Shown one piece after another: positions 24,812 to 34,842 of a stretch of DNA of 64,000 nucleotides; the first letter of the stretch is position 1; each line of letters opens with the position of its first letter. Source of the DNA: JAXHUM01 sp034189325 (GTDB lineage: Bacteria > Desulfobacterota > DSM-4660 > Desulfatiglandales > Desulfatiglandaceae); contig JAXHUM010000007.1 of the NCBI GenBank assembly GCA_034189325.1, positions 1-64,000 on the forward strand. Reading direction: 5' to 3'. The notes under the pieces were generated by a model. It was not told where the DNA came from, ran no database searches, and worked only from the letters and a program-made list of their open reading frames with translations. Made by a program: the position numbers and the translations under genes.

Positions 24812-26698
24812 TCAATCAAAAAATTCGTCGTACCACAGGGTGAATATGATCAGTGCAAAGACGCGCTCTGCGTTGGACACAAGTGTGGCCGGCCCAATTC
24901 CCTCGGTGGATATTTGGCCGATGAACTCCTTTGAAGTGATATCATCCAAGATGCCCTGTCTTTTGATAGTATCACCCAAGAGCGTGTCCTGCAAGAAATC
25001 GGGTAACTCGTTGGGACGGGAGAGCCAGTCGGCCAGAGGACTGGTAAAGGGCAGTTTATTGCGAAAGGCGGTGTTGGAATCGAGTATACCGTGACGCGAG
25101 AAGGCGTAACGGCAGATAAACTTGTCCATTCCCTCTCCTATATTAATCTTGAAGCGACTCGGCAAGGTTGAGGAAAATTCGGCCAGGCGATAGTCCAAAA
25201 AGGGGGTTCGCGTTTCCAATGAATGCCGCATAGACAGTTTGTCGAGTCGGAGTATCACGTAGTCTGGCAGCCTGAATCGACACTCCAGGGCTTGAGCGGC
25301 TTTCAAGGGATGCTCCGCACCTGTGAATCGAGGCAAGGCCTCTTGGGGAACAATGTTTTCGCACACCTTTTCGCCGAGCAAACGGCCCAGATCGGCAGAT
25401 GCAAAAAGCCGCTCCCCTTCAAGATAGCGCTCTATCGGGTCTTGTTCCCTTGCGCGAAGGTAGGGCAGCACTTCGGGGTAAGTGTCTATGAGATCTCTTT
25501 GCTTCATCCTCGAGAGTCCAGAAAATTCCTGAGCAGCGATTTCAAGAAAAAACCTTCTATATCCCGCGAATATCTCATCGGCTCCTTCACCTGTCAGGAC
25601 AACCTTGACATGTTCGCTTGCCAATCCGCAAACCTGATCGGTCGGAAGGAGGGTTCCCAAGAAAATCGGCTCTTCCATAGACCGGACTATTTCGATAAGA
25701 TTATTAAGATTCTCTCTTCCGCAAAGACGAGAATAGCGGCGGGTTCCGCAAAAGCGGTCCTTGTTGGCATCTATGAATGCATCGACTAGGGGGAGTTCAT
25801 TGTACTTTTCTTCCTTGAAGGTAATGGTAAAGGCTCTCATGTCCGGCACATTCCGCACAGCCTGCGAAGCAACTGCCGAGGAGTCGATGCCGCCGCTGAG
25901 AAAGGTCCCCACTTCGACGTCGGATCTCAGCCTAAGTCTAACGGCATCAGCAAAAATCTCATTTAGTTGATCTCCTGCTTGCTCCAGACTGATGACACTG
26001 TCCTCTCGCTTCAAGGGATACTCCCAATACCTCTCTATCTGAAATGTCCCGCTTTCCAGATTAAACTCCAGATATGAGCTGGGAGGTAAGCGCCTGATAC
26101 CCAGAAACATGGTTTCCTCGCCGGGGAGATACCGAAAAGAAAAAAGGGAGGCGAGTCGTGATCTGTTGAGTTCCGTTTTTATCCCTTTGTACCTGAGGAG
26201 AGGTCTTATTTCGGAGGAAAAAAGAAATTCTTCTCCCACGGTCGTGTAATAAAGCGGCTTGATGCCGAAGCGATCTCTGAATAGCCAAAGCCTCTTTTTC
26301 CGTGGATCGAAGATGGCCCCCGCGTACATGCCGTTTAAGAGATGCAGAAACTCTATCCCATGGCGGCGGTAAAGATGGAGAGCCACTTCGATGTCACCCT
26401 TTGAAATAAATTCTTCCTCTTTGAGACCGGATCGTAGCTCAACATAGTTGTAGATCTGGCCGTTACATATGATAGCGGAGCGGTCCATGGCGCACTCAAT
26501 CGGCTGCATACCGGTTTCCAGATCGAGGATCGACAGCCTGACAAACCCGAAACCAAGCAGGCCTTTAGTTGTTGAATAGACCACTTCCCTTTGGTCATCG
26601 GGACCGCGATGCCTCTGTATCAACCCCATCCGCCTCAGACGGTAGGAGACCTCTTCCTTGGTAAGGGAAGGTGATAAAATACCGTGAATGCCGCACAT
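24812..26698 (-). CDS. asnB: Glutamine-hydrolysing asparagine synthetase
   Basis: 628 residues. An N-terminal class II glutaminase domain starts with the nucleophile Cys2 (MCGIHGIL), with ICNGQIYNYVELR and RDRFGIKPLYY. The synthetase domain has the PP-loop SGGIDSSAVA, LTGEGADEIFAGY and SLETRTPFLDY. It makes asparagine from aspartate, glutamine and ATP via an aspartyl-AMP intermediate, and close paralogues make other amides. It is the first gene of a minus-strand group with the GCS2-like ligase and glutaredoxin. This context leaves open a specialised role. Confidence 0.92.
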   Translation of the reverse strand: MCGIHGILSPSLTKEEVSYRLRRMGLIQRHRGPDDQREVVYSTTKGLLGFGFVRLSILDLETGMQPIECAMDRSAIICNGQIYNYVELRSGLKEEEFISKGDIEVALHLYRRHGIEFLHLLNGMYAGAIFDPRKKRLWLFRDRFGIKPLYYTTVGEEFLFSSEIRPLLRYKGIKTELNRSRLASLFSFRYLPGEETMFLGIRRLPPSSYLEFNLESGTFQIERYWEYPLKREDSVISLEQAGDQLNEIFADAVRLRLRSDVEVGTFLSGGIDSSAVASQAVRNVPDMRAFTITFKEEKYNELPLVDAFIDANKDRFCGTRRYSRLCGRENLNNLIEIVRSMEEPIFLGTLLPTDQVCGLASEHVKVVLTGEGADEIFAGYRRFFLEIAAQEFSGLSRMKQRDLIDTYPEVLPYLRAREQDPIERYLEGERLFASADLGRLLGEKVCENIVPQEALPRFTGAEHPLKAAQALECRFRLPDYVILRLDKLSMRHSLETRTPFLDYRLAEFSSTLPSRFKINIGEGMDKFICRYAFSRHGILDSNTAFRNKLPFTSPLADWLSRPNELPDFLQDTLLGDTIKRQGILDDITSKEFIGQISTEGIGPATLVSNAERVFALIIFTLWYDEFFD

Positions 26699-26969
26699 GA
26701 GATCGCATCCTCTCTGTGTTCTCCATCAAAAGTCAAGACATTACATCATTGGCACACAAATTCCGCAACCCCAAAACCGACCCTTGACATGACCAAAGGC
26801 AACGAGCAGGAAGAATGAGGTTAAATGGTAAGAAAGTCCGGTCAATTTTTTCCGGCTCGCGGCGGGGTTTCGGGGCGTCACGCCCAGACTTTTCGCAACC
26901 TTAGGGATTGCCTTTCAACAGACAACAACGATTTGGGAAATATCAAGGATTTCGATACATTCTTTCATC
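26699..26969. other. Divergent intergenic region between asnB and lysS
   Basis: No supported gene. One open frame at 26825-27028 lacks a ribosome site and any family feature. The right end contains the lysS promoter. Upstream of asnB a TTGACT is present, but without a matching -10. Confidence 0.45.
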
Positions 26970-26998
26970 TTGACTATGGAGGGCAATTGCATTACAAA
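26970..26998 (+). promoter_or_regulatory. Promoter ahead of lysS and the envelope block
   Basis: TTGACT (26970-26975), a 17-base spacer, TACAAA (26993-26998), about 65 bases upstream of lysS. As no terminator is seen through to 40486, it may drive much of the downstream cluster. Confidence 0.5.
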
Positions 26999-27064
26999 AA
27001 CACATACTTTTGCCCCAAATATTTTTGAGATATCATCCTTTGAGGAAAGAGGACCTGTTAAGAT

Positions 27065-28543
27065 ATGGAAAAAACCGACTCTCTCGTTGAGCAGAGACTA
27101 GCTAAGGCTGAAAAACTGAAGGGTATGGGGGTCGAACTCTACCCATCCGGATATCGAAAAGAGACGTCCATTGCCGAGGTGATTGAGCGGTTTGCTCATG
27201 TGGACGCCGAAACCCTTGAAAAAAAGGAGAAGACATTTTCCATTGCCGGAAGGATAATGTCCCGAAGGAATTTTGGAAAGGCCTCTTTTATTCATATCAA
27301 GGATGGTTCCGGCCTCATCCAGGCATATATAAGGAAGGACAAGGTAAGCGCCGAAGACTTTGAGATCTTCAAATTGATGGATATCGGTGATTTTATCGGG
27401 ACAAAGGGTGTGCTCTTCAAGACCAGGACCGGTGAACTGACTGTCATGGCGGAATCGGTCAATCTCCTCTGCAAATCACTCAAGCCCCTGCCGGAGAAAT
27501 GGCACGGTCTCACGGATGTGGAATCGAGATACAGACAGAGGTATGTGGACCTGATCATGAATGATCCGGTCAAGGATCTGTTTGTTTTGAGGAGCCGCAT
27601 TATTCAGGCAATCAGGCATTTTCTCATCAAGAAAGATTTCCTCGAAGTTGAAACCCCGATGATGCAACCTATTCCTGGAGGCGCGACGGCAAGACCCTTT
27701 AAGACTTTTCACAACACCCTCGGCATGGATCTCTACCTGAGAGTAGCGCCGGAACTCTATCTGAAGAGGCTGGTCGTCGGAGGAATGGAAAAGGTTTTTG
27801 AGATCAACCGGAATTTTAGAAACGAGGGAGTGTCGACAAGGCATAACCCTGAATTCACGATGCTTGAATTCTACATGGCCTACGCCACCTATGAGGACCT
27901 TATGGTCCTTACAGAGGCGCTCTTCAACGATTTTATCCAAAGGACTATGGGTACGAATGTGATTGAATATCAGGGAGATACAATCGATTTTTCTCCTCCA
28001 TGGTCCAGAGTGACCGTATATGAGGCCCTCAAAGAGCTGGGAGGGATCGAAGAGGAGGTCCTGCAAGACAGAGAATCCGCCATACGATTCTGCAAGGATC
28101 ATCATATCTCCCTCTCGGACAAAGACCGACAGGGGAAAATCTTGATGAAGATCTTCGACAATCTTGTGGAGCCTAAACTCATCAGCCCGACCTTCGTCAC
28201 GGAATATCCTACGGAGGTATCACCCCTCTCCAGACGCAATGACCACGACCGGACGATTGTTGATCGTTTTGAACTCTTTATCGCCGGCAGGGAGATTGCC
28301 AATGGATTTACTGAGCTCAATGACCCGCTTGATCAGAGGAAAAGATTTGAATACCAGGCGGGTCTTCGTGAGGCCGGTGACAAGGAGGCTCAGTTTATGG
28401 ACGAAGACTATTTAAATGCCCTGGAGGTCGGCATGCCGCCTACAGCGGGAGAGGGCATCGGGATCGACAGGGTCATCATGTTGCTGACGAATTCCCCCTC
28501 TATCCGAGACGTTATCCTCTTCCCCCACATGAGACCGGTGTAG
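27065..28543 (+). CDS. lysS: Lysyl-tRNA synthetase, class II
   Basis: 492 residues. An N-terminal OB-fold anticodon-binding domain (AGRIMSRRNFGKASFIHIKDGSG) is followed by the class II core. Motif 2 is FRNEGVSTRHNPEFTMLEFY, and motif 3 is GEGIGIDRVIMLLT. Charges tRNA-Lys in the cytoplasm. It starts a plus-strand run: lolC/E begins 14 bases after its stop, an arrangement often kept in this group of bacteria. Confidence 0.97.
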   Translation: MEKTDSLVEQRLAKAEKLKGMGVELYPSGYRKETSIAEVIERFAHVDAETLEKKEKTFSIAGRIMSRRNFGKASFIHIKDGSGLIQAYIRKDKVSAEDFEIFKLMDIGDFIGTKGVLFKTRTGELTVMAESVNLLCKSLKPLPEKWHGLTDVESRYRQRYVDLIMNDPVKDLFVLRSRIIQAIRHFLIKKDFLEVETPMMQPIPGGATARPFKTFHNTLGMDLYLRVAPELYLKRLVVGGMEKVFEINRNFRNEGVSTRHNPEFTMLEFYMAYATYEDLMVLTEALFNDFIQRTMGTNVIEYQGDTIDFSPPWSRVTVYEALKELGGIEEEVLQDRESAIRFCKDHHISLSDKDRQGKILMKIFDNLVEPKLISPTFVTEYPTEVSPLSRRNDHDRTIVDRFELFIAGREIANGFTELNDPLDQRKRFEYQAGLREAGDKEAQFMDEDYLNALEVGMPPTAGEGIGIDRVIMLLTNSPSIRDVILFPHMRPV

Positions 28544-28557
28544 AGGCGACCTGCCTG

Positions 28558-29781
28558 ATGTTTGAGCTGATCCTCGCCATAAGATACCTTCGAGCCAAGC
28601 GCAAACAGGCTTTCATTTCCGCCATTTCGATTATTTCGGTTCTCGGCGTGATGGTGGGGGTCATGGCCCTTGTGGTGGTTCTTTCGGTGATGAACGGTTT
28701 TAGGGCCGACCTAATGTCCAAGATCCTAGGAGTGAACTCCCATCTTCTGGTCTTGAGTTTTGGTGGGGCCTTTGACGACTACGAAGGGGTAAACAAAAGG
28801 ATTGCCCACTTAGAGGGTGTCTTGCACTCAACGCCCTTTATTTACAGCCAGGTTATGGTCAATCATTCAGGGAACGTATCAGGGGCGATTTTAAGAGGCG
28901 TAGACCCCAAGAGCAGTGGAAAGGTTATCAACATAGAGCAAATGATTAAGGAGGGTTCTCTGGACTCTCTCGAGGACCCTTCCGATGGAACGCCAGCTAT
29001 CATAATCGGCAGTGAACTTTCCAAACAGATTGGGGCGTTCCCCGGAAAAGTCTTGAGCGTCGTTGCCCCTGAGGGAAAACTGACACCCTTCGGCAGGACC
29101 CCTAACACCAAAAAATACAAGGTTGCGGCTGTCTTCGAATCCGGTATGTACGAGTACGATGCCTCCATGGTATTTGTGGGCCTTCGGGAGGCCCAGGAAT
29201 TCCTCGGCTTCGGAGATCAGATTACGGGTCTCGAGGTAAAAGTGGAGGATGTGTATGATTCGGACAAGATAGGGGCACGCATTCAGGCCGAACTGGGATA
29301 TCCGTATTGGACAAAGGATTGGAAAGACATGAACAAGAGCCTTTTTTCAGCTTTGGAGCTGGAAAAATTCACAATGTTTGTCATTCTAACCATGATCGTC
29401 CTTGTGGGGGCACTGAATATCATCAGCACACTCGTTATGGTCGTGATGGAAAAGACAAGAGATATTGCGATATTAAGGGCCATGGGAGCCTCGAAAAGAA
29501 GCATCATGTCCATCTTTATGATTCAGGGTCTGCTCGTAGGGCTTGTTGGGACTGTTGCCGGTCTTGTTGCAGGACTGGGTATCTGTCAGGCCCTGGCAAA
29601 GTACAAATTTATCAGTCTCCCTTCGGATGTGTATTATATTTCCACCCTTCCGGTCAAAGTCGTCTTGAGTGATGTATGGTTCGTCGCCCTTGCCGCGATC
29701 ATTATTTCTTTTCTCGCAACGATCTATCCCTCCTGGTACGCGTCCAGGTTGAATCCGGTAGAGGCCATCAGATATGAGTAA
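28558..29781 (+). CDS. lolC: Lipoprotein-releasing ABC transporter permease (LolC/LolE)
   Basis: 407 residues. An N-terminal membrane helix (SVMVGVMAL region) is followed by a large periplasmic domain and three C-terminal helices, as in MacB/LolCE permeases. AILRAMGASKRSIMSIFMIQG is the conserved coupling segment to the ATPase. Extracts outer-membrane lipoproteins from the inner membrane. Only one permease gene is present, so a homodimer (LolF-like) is likely. lolD follows 45 bases downstream. Confidence 0.93.
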   Translation: MFELILAIRYLRAKRKQAFISAISIISVLGVMVGVMALVVVLSVMNGFRADLMSKILGVNSHLLVLSFGGAFDDYEGVNKRIAHLEGVLHSTPFIYSQVMVNHSGNVSGAILRGVDPKSSGKVINIEQMIKEGSLDSLEDPSDGTPAIIIGSELSKQIGAFPGKVLSVVAPEGKLTPFGRTPNTKKYKVAAVFESGMYEYDASMVFVGLREAQEFLGFGDQITGLEVKVEDVYDSDKIGARIQAELGYPYWTKDWKDMNKSLFSALELEKFTMFVILTMIVLVGALNIISTLVMVVMEKTRDIAILRAMGASKRSIMSIFMIQGLLVGLVGTVAGLVAGLGICQALAKYKFISLPSDVYYISTLPVKVVLSDVWFVALAAIIISFLATIYPSWYASRLNPVEAIRYE

Positions 29782-29826
29782 GGGGAACAAGGGGACGGAA
29801 GTCGCTCGCATCAGTGGATTTCGGCC

Positions 29827-30519
29827 ATGTTAGATCTGAAAAACGTCTACAAGTCCTTTACCCATCATGGGAATATCATTCAGGTCCTTAACGGGATCAA
29901 CCTAGAGGTAAAGCCAGGGGACAGTCTGGCCATTATGGGGGCCTCGGGTGTTGGAAAATCAACGCTTTTAAATATCATGGGCAGCCTTGAATCTCCCACA
30001 GAGGGTGCTGTCCGTTTTGAGGGCCGGAATATCCACGAGTTGGATGAGGCAGACCTGTGCAAATTCAGGAGTAGGAACATCGGTTTTGTCTTTCAATTTC
30101 ACCACCTCCTGCCCGAGTTCACCGCTCTCGAAAATACTATGATGCCAGCCTTGATTGTCCGCTATCCCAAGAAAAGGGCCGCCCAGGAAGCGATAGCGGC
30201 CATAGAGAAAGTAGGGCTCAAAGGACGCTTGGCACATCGGGCAGGAGAACTTTCCGGAGGAGAACAGCAGCGCGTGGCCATTGCCCGGGCCATCGTCATG
30301 AAACCCCGGCTTATATTAGCTGATGAACCGACTGGGAACCTTGACTGGTTGACCGGTCATGAGATCGCCGATCTTCTCCTCCGGCTTAATAAAGAAGAGG
30401 ATGTGGCCATGGTTATTGCCACCCATAACCATAAACTGGCAGAGAAGATGTCGCGGCAGATGGAGATAGTTAATGGTGGGACCTTGCAGGATTGCCCGAC
30501 CCGATTTGTTGAGCCTTAG
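29827..30519 (+). CDS. lolD: Lipoprotein-releasing ABC transporter ATPase
   Basis: 230 residues. Walker A GASGVGKST, Q-loop in FVFQFHHLLPEF, ABC signature LSGGEQQRVAIARA and Walker B LILADEPTGNLD are all intact. The HHLLPEF element is typical of LolD. Powers lipoprotein release with the adjacent permease. It ends 10 bases before the preferred bamA start. Confidence 0.95.
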   Translation: MLDLKNVYKSFTHHGNIIQVLNGINLEVKPGDSLAIMGASGVGKSTLLNIMGSLESPTEGAVRFEGRNIHELDEADLCKFRSRNIGFVFQFHHLLPEFTALENTMMPALIVRYPKKRAAQEAIAAIEKVGLKGRLAHRAGELSGGEQQRVAIARAIVMKPRLILADEPTGNLDWLTGHEIADLLLRLNKEEDVAMVIATHNHKLAEKMSRQMEIVNGGTLQDCPTRFVEP

Positions 30520-30529
30520 GGTCCGGTTG

Positions 30530-33193
30530 ATGTGCTTGCGATGGATAGGTTTATCGCTCTTGTTGTTGATGTTATCCTTCCTCTACCGGACCGAAGATGT
30601 CCTTGCTGAAGAGAGGACCCGGATCGCCGTAATGCCCTTGCAGGTCCATGCTCTGAAGGCCGGGGAAGATCTCGAACCCGGCTTTGACGTGTTATTGCGT
30701 CATGGGCTTAAGGAAAGGGGATTTGTCATCATCCCTTTAGAGGAAATCAAAAAGCTTCCTCTTTCTTCATTGAAGGCTCTCGGGAATCAAGAAATCCTTG
30801 CGGCGGGAAGAGAGCTGAGGGCGGATTGGGTTATCGTGGGGAGCCTGACCCGGATCGGAAAGAGGGCAAGCATTGACCTGAAGGTGTATGATATAGGGGA
30901 AGAGAGACCGCCTTTCTCCCTTTATAGTACGGCAGAAGATTTGGACAACCTGGAGGACACCGCCAAACGAATGGCTACCGGCATTGACAACCGGATCAGT
31001 GGAGTGCCGCATGTTGAATTGGTTCAAGTGCGGGGAAATAGGCGTGTTGAGGAAGAGGCCATCCTGGCCGTAGTGGAGACAAAGAAAGGTGACAGAGTCG
31101 ACTATGACCGGTTGGATCAAGACCTTCGAGACATATACAGAATGGGGTTTTTCAAGGATATCGCAATAGAGACCGAGGAGGGTTCCAGTGGCACCATAGT
31201 GATATTCAGAGTGGTCGAAAAGCCGTCTATCGGCAGAATTGCCTTTGAGGGTAATAATGAGCTCAAAGATGATGTCCTCAAGGAGGAACTTGGGATAAAG
31301 CCTTACTCTATACTCGACAACAATGAAGTCAAACAGGGTATCAGGCGATTGGAAGACTACTATCGAAAAAAGGGCTTTTACAATGTTGATATTCGTGATC
31401 AAATCGACCCCCTTCCAAACAATGAAGTACTGGTTACCTACAAGATCTCAGAGAATGAAAAGGTCTATATCAGCGAAATAGAGTTTGTCGGAAATAACAC
31501 ATTTGACGATGATGATCTCAAAGAAATCATGGAGACGAGCGAGAGGGGGTTTTTTTCCTGGCTTACTGATTCCGGATACTTGGATGACAAAAAACTGGAG
31601 TTTGATGTCTACAAGATCGGTTCCTTCTACCACAATCAGGGTTATATCAAGGCCAAGGTGGACAAGCCGAAGATCACGTATGACAAAGAGAAGGGGCTCT
31701 TGATCCTTATTGAGATCGACGAGGGTAACCAGTATCACGTGAGGGATGTATTGGTTGAAGGCGACTTAATAGTGCCTGTGGAGGAGCTCCTTGAAAAAAT
31801 TCGGATCAACAAGGAAAAGGTCTTCAATCGGGAACTCATCCGAAAAGATATCCTGACACTCAGAGACATTTATTCGGACGAGGGATATGCCTATGCCGAA
31901 GTCACTCCTCTCACATCTGAGGACAAAGAAGAGTTCGCCGTGGATATTACCTATAGAATCTCCAAAGAACAGAAGGTCTATTTTGAGAGGATCAATATCA
32001 GGGGAAACCGGATTACGAGAGACAAGGTCATTCGCCGAGAACTCAAGGCCATAGAGGGTGGGTATTTCAGCGGAAAGGCCCTGAAGAGGAGCACGCAAAA
32101 TCTAAACCGTCTCGGTTTTTTTGAAGATGTCAAGGTACAGACCAAAAAGGGGAGCAGAGAAGACCTGATGGTCTTGGATATCGACGTGACCGAAAGACCG
32201 ACAGGAACCTTTAGTGTCGGCGCAGGCTACAGTTCCTCTGAAAAGGCCTTCTCGGTAGTCAAAATATCTCAGGAAAACCTCTTCGGGCGGGGCCAGAGTC
32301 TGAGTCTCTCGGCAATGATCGGTGGGGAATCAGACAAGTTCGATATCAGGTTCATAGAACCCTGGCTTTTTGATAAGCCCTTATCTGCCGACGTCCAGGT
32401 CTACAAATGGGAAACGGAATATGATGAATACACAAAGGACAGCGTGGGTGGGGCCCTCGGCTTCGGATTTCCCCTGGTGTTCGATGACCATACCAGAGGA
32501 TATATAAAATACGGTTTCGACGATGCCGATATCACCGACATTGCCGAGTCAGCGGCGACTGCCATCAAAGAAATGGAGGGGAAAAACATCACAAGCAGTA
32601 TCACCTTCATGATAAAACGTGACAGCAGGGATCGGCGATGGAATACCAGCAGGGGGTCCATCAACAGTTTTTCCTATGAGTATGCCGGAGGTATTCTCGG
32701 CGGAGATATCTATTTTGACAAGTACCTGGCCAGAAGTGCCTGGTATTTTCCCCTTTTCTGGGATACAGTATTGGTGGCCCAGGGAAGATGGGGCTATGTC
32801 AAGCAGCGTTCAGGGGGCAAGCTTCCTGTTTACCAGAAATTCTCCTTAGGGGGGATCAATTCGGTCAGAGGTTTTGACGGGGGCTCAATCTCCCCTGAAG
32901 ATCCTGAGACAGGAGACAAAATAGGCGGCGAAAAAATGATGGTTTATAACCTGGAGTATAGGTTTCCCCTGTTTAAGGAGCAAGGATTCGTGGGGCTTTT
33001 CTTCTTCGATGCCGGAAACGTGTTTACTGAAGAGGAAAGTTACACCTTCAGCGGCATCAGACGGTCCGCCGGATGCGGCATCAGATGGTACTCTCCTTTA
33101 GGGCCGCTCCGACTTGAGTATGGTTGGAACCTGGACCCTCTGGAGGATGAAGACGCGGGCCAGTGGGAGTTCACAGTTGGAGGATACTTTTAG
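30530..33193 (+). CDS. bamA: BamA outer-membrane assembly factor with N-terminal TolB/CsgG-like domain
   Basis: About 887 residues from the ATG at 30530 (AGGG upstream); the frame is open from 30473. A signal peptide is followed by an extra domain of about 130 residues (RIAVMPLQVH ... ADWVIVGSLTRIG), resembling TolB/FlgO-type periplasmic domains. POTRA repeats follow from about residue 158, then a 16-strand barrel from about 560. Barrel landmarks are GRGQSLSLSAMIG and KFSLGGINSVRGFDGG (the VRGF/Y lid motif). It inserts beta-barrel proteins into the outer membrane. The extra N-terminal domain makes it longer than E. coli BamA (810 residues). Confidence 0.93.
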   Translation: MCLRWIGLSLLLLMLSFLYRTEDVLAEERTRIAVMPLQVHALKAGEDLEPGFDVLLRHGLKERGFVIIPLEEIKKLPLSSLKALGNQEILAAGRELRADWVIVGSLTRIGKRASIDLKVYDIGEERPPFSLYSTAEDLDNLEDTAKRMATGIDNRISGVPHVELVQVRGNRRVEEEAILAVVETKKGDRVDYDRLDQDLRDIYRMGFFKDIAIETEEGSSGTIVIFRVVEKPSIGRIAFEGNNELKDDVLKEELGIKPYSILDNNEVKQGIRRLEDYYRKKGFYNVDIRDQIDPLPNNEVLVTYKISENEKVYISEIEFVGNNTFDDDDLKEIMETSERGFFSWLTDSGYLDDKKLEFDVYKIGSFYHNQGYIKAKVDKPKITYDKEKGLLILIEIDEGNQYHVRDVLVEGDLIVPVEELLEKIRINKEKVFNRELIRKDILTLRDIYSDEGYAYAEVTPLTSEDKEEFAVDITYRISKEQKVYFERINIRGNRITRDKVIRRELKAIEGGYFSGKALKRSTQNLNRLGFFEDVKVQTKKGSREDLMVLDIDVTERPTGTFSVGAGYSSSEKAFSVVKISQENLFGRGQSLSLSAMIGGESDKFDIRFIEPWLFDKPLSADVQVYKWETEYDEYTKDSVGGALGFGFPLVFDDHTRGYIKYGFDDADITDIAESAATAIKEMEGKNITSSITFMIKRDSRDRRWNTSRGSINSFSYEYAGGILGGDIYFDKYLARSAWYFPLFWDTVLVAQGRWGYVKQRSGGKLPVYQKFSLGGINSVRGFDGGSISPEDPETGDKIGGEKMMVYNLEYRFPLFKEQGFVGLFFFDAGNVFTEEESYTFSGIRRSAGCGIRWYSPLGPLRLEYGWNLDPLEDEDAGQWEFTVGGYF

Positions 33194-33262
33194 CCCTGGA
33201 TTCCTGCTGAATACGGTTACTATTTCTCAAGATTAACCATTATATTTTTTTAGGAGGTCAAG

Positions 33263-33787
33263 ATGAAACACCTTTTATTCATCATAGTTGGGATCATGTT
33301 CACACTCTGTTACCCAACCTATGACCTGGCAGCGGCCGGTCCCAAGATAGCCGTGGTAGATATGGAGAAACTGCAGGAAAAATCACAATCCTTCAAAATG
33401 ACCAGAGAACTCTTGCGCCAAAAATTCGAGGACCTGCAACAAAAGCTGAAACAGGAAAAAGATGAACTCGTGAAAATCGAGGAAGAGCTGAGAAAGCAGA
33501 GTATGATGTTGAGCCTTGACGCCAAGGTAGACAAACAGAAACAGCTGCAGAAAAAGGCCCGGTACATAAAATATCTCCAGAATGAATACAGCCAGGAAAT
33601 GAAAGACGCGGAGAAAGAGGCCAGGGAAAAGGTCGGCATCGAAATTGAGGAGGTTGTAAGAAAAATCGGGAAAAAGGGCGGCTATACCCTCATCCTTAAT
33701 AAAGGGGCAGTCGGCCTGATATATTCCGATAACGCCCTTGATATAACGGATGAAGTGATCAAGGGCTTTGATAAGAAAAACAAGTAG
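33263..33787 (+). CDS. skp: OmpH/Skp family periplasmic chaperone
   Basis: 174 residues. The signal peptide ends around AAAG, followed by IAVVDMEKLQEKSQ (the conserved start of mature Skp). A long charged coiled coil (about 45-130) forms the tentacles that hold unfolded outer-membrane proteins. VRKIGKKGGYTLILNK near the end is a family feature. The RBS is AGGAGG. It sits between bamA and lpxD, the classical order. Confidence 0.92.
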   Translation: MKHLLFIIVGIMFTLCYPTYDLAAAGPKIAVVDMEKLQEKSQSFKMTRELLRQKFEDLQQKLKQEKDELVKIEEELRKQSMMLSLDAKVDKQKQLQKKARYIKYLQNEYSQEMKDAEKEAREKVGIEIEEVVRKIGKKGGYTLILNKGAVGLIYSDNALDITDEVIKGFDKKNK

Positions 33788-33798
33788 GGTCTGTCATA

Positions 33799-34842
33799 TT
33801 GGAAATACCTCTCAGAGAGATCGCCCAGTGGATCAATGGGGAAATCGTTGGCGACCCCGAGGTTCTCATTAAGGGAATAAATTCTCTGGACCGGGCAGGG
33901 CCGGAAGAGATCTCTTTTTATTTTGACAAGCGATACATTGAAAACCTGAAAGATACCAAGGCCGGTGCGATCATTGTCGGGAAACGGAATGAGCTTTTCC
34001 ACGGTCCCCAGATAGTGGTCCACAACCCTGCTCTTGCCTACGCCGAAGTCGCCCACTTCTTTGCCCCTCCTGTCCCCACGTATACCGGTCCCTCTGGCCA
34101 GGCATATATCCACAAGAAATGCTTCATCGGCAAGAACGTTTCTGTATATCCTATGGCGTATGTAGGGGAAGGGGCAGTGATTGGTGACGACGTGATTCTA
34201 TTTCCCGGGGTCTTTGTGGGAGACAGGGTCCGCATCGGACAGGGTACGGTCATTTATCCCCATGTAGCGATTCTGCAGGACTGCGTCATCGGAGACAACG
34301 TGATTATTCACGGCGGAACCGTCATTGGGAGTGATGGGTTTGGTTTCGTTAAAAAGGGTTCCGTATCGGTCAAGATTCCTCAGATCGGCAAGGTTCAAAT
34401 TGACGATCATGTAGAGCTTGGAGCAAACAACACCATTGACCGTGCCGCCCTTGGCAAAACTTGGATCAAGAGAGGTGTCAAGACGGACAACGGAGTCCAT
34501 ATAGGCCACAATGTGGTGATAGGCGAAGACACTATTGTTGTTGCCCAGGCCGCCATATCAGGCAGTGTTCATATTGGGCGAGAGGTGATTCTCGGGGGAC
34601 AGGTGGCTGTATCCGATCATCTCAAGATCGGTGATAAGGCCATGATCGGCCCCCAGTCCGGAGTGGCCAAGTCTATCGCCGAGGGCGATGTTGTGGCGGG
34701 CACACCGACCATGCCGCATCGGCTCTGGCTCAAGACATCCGGCCTGGTACGAAAGCTTCCCCAGATGAACGAGCACATCAGGCATCTTGAAAGAAGAGTC
34801 AAAGAGCTGGAGGCGTACTTAGACAAGGAGAAGGCATCATGA
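33799..34842 (+). CDS. lpxD: UDP-3-O-acylglucosamine N-acyltransferase
   Basis: 347 residues, TTG start. An N-terminal uridine-binding domain (REIAQWINGEIVGDPE) is followed by a left-handed beta-helix of hexapeptide repeats (IGDDVILFPGVFVGDRVRIG) and a C-terminal helical tail (HIRHLERRVKELEAYLDKE). Adds the second acyl chain in lipid A synthesis from acyl-ACP. The stop overlaps fabZ by four bases. Confidence 0.96.
   Translation: MEIPLREIAQWINGEIVGDPEVLIKGINSLDRAGPEEISFYFDKRYIENLKDTKAGAIIVGKRNELFHGPQIVVHNPALAYAEVAHFFAPPVPTYTGPSGQAYIHKKCFIGKNVSVYPMAYVGEGAVIGDDVILFPGVFVGDRVRIGQGTVIYPHVAILQDCVIGDNVIIHGGTVIGSDGFGFVKKGSVSVKIPQIGKVQIDDHVELGANNTIDRAALGKTWIKRGVKTDNGVHIGHNVVIGEDTIVVAQAAISGSVHIGREVILGGQVAVSDHLKIGDKAMIGPQSGVAKSIAEGDVVAGTPTMPHRLWLKTSGLVRKLPQMNEHIRHLERRVKELEAYLDKEKAS

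Noticed and set aside
26825..27028. Open frame upstream of lysS
   Set aside because: No ribosome site, no similarity to a known family, and it spans the likely lysS promoter.
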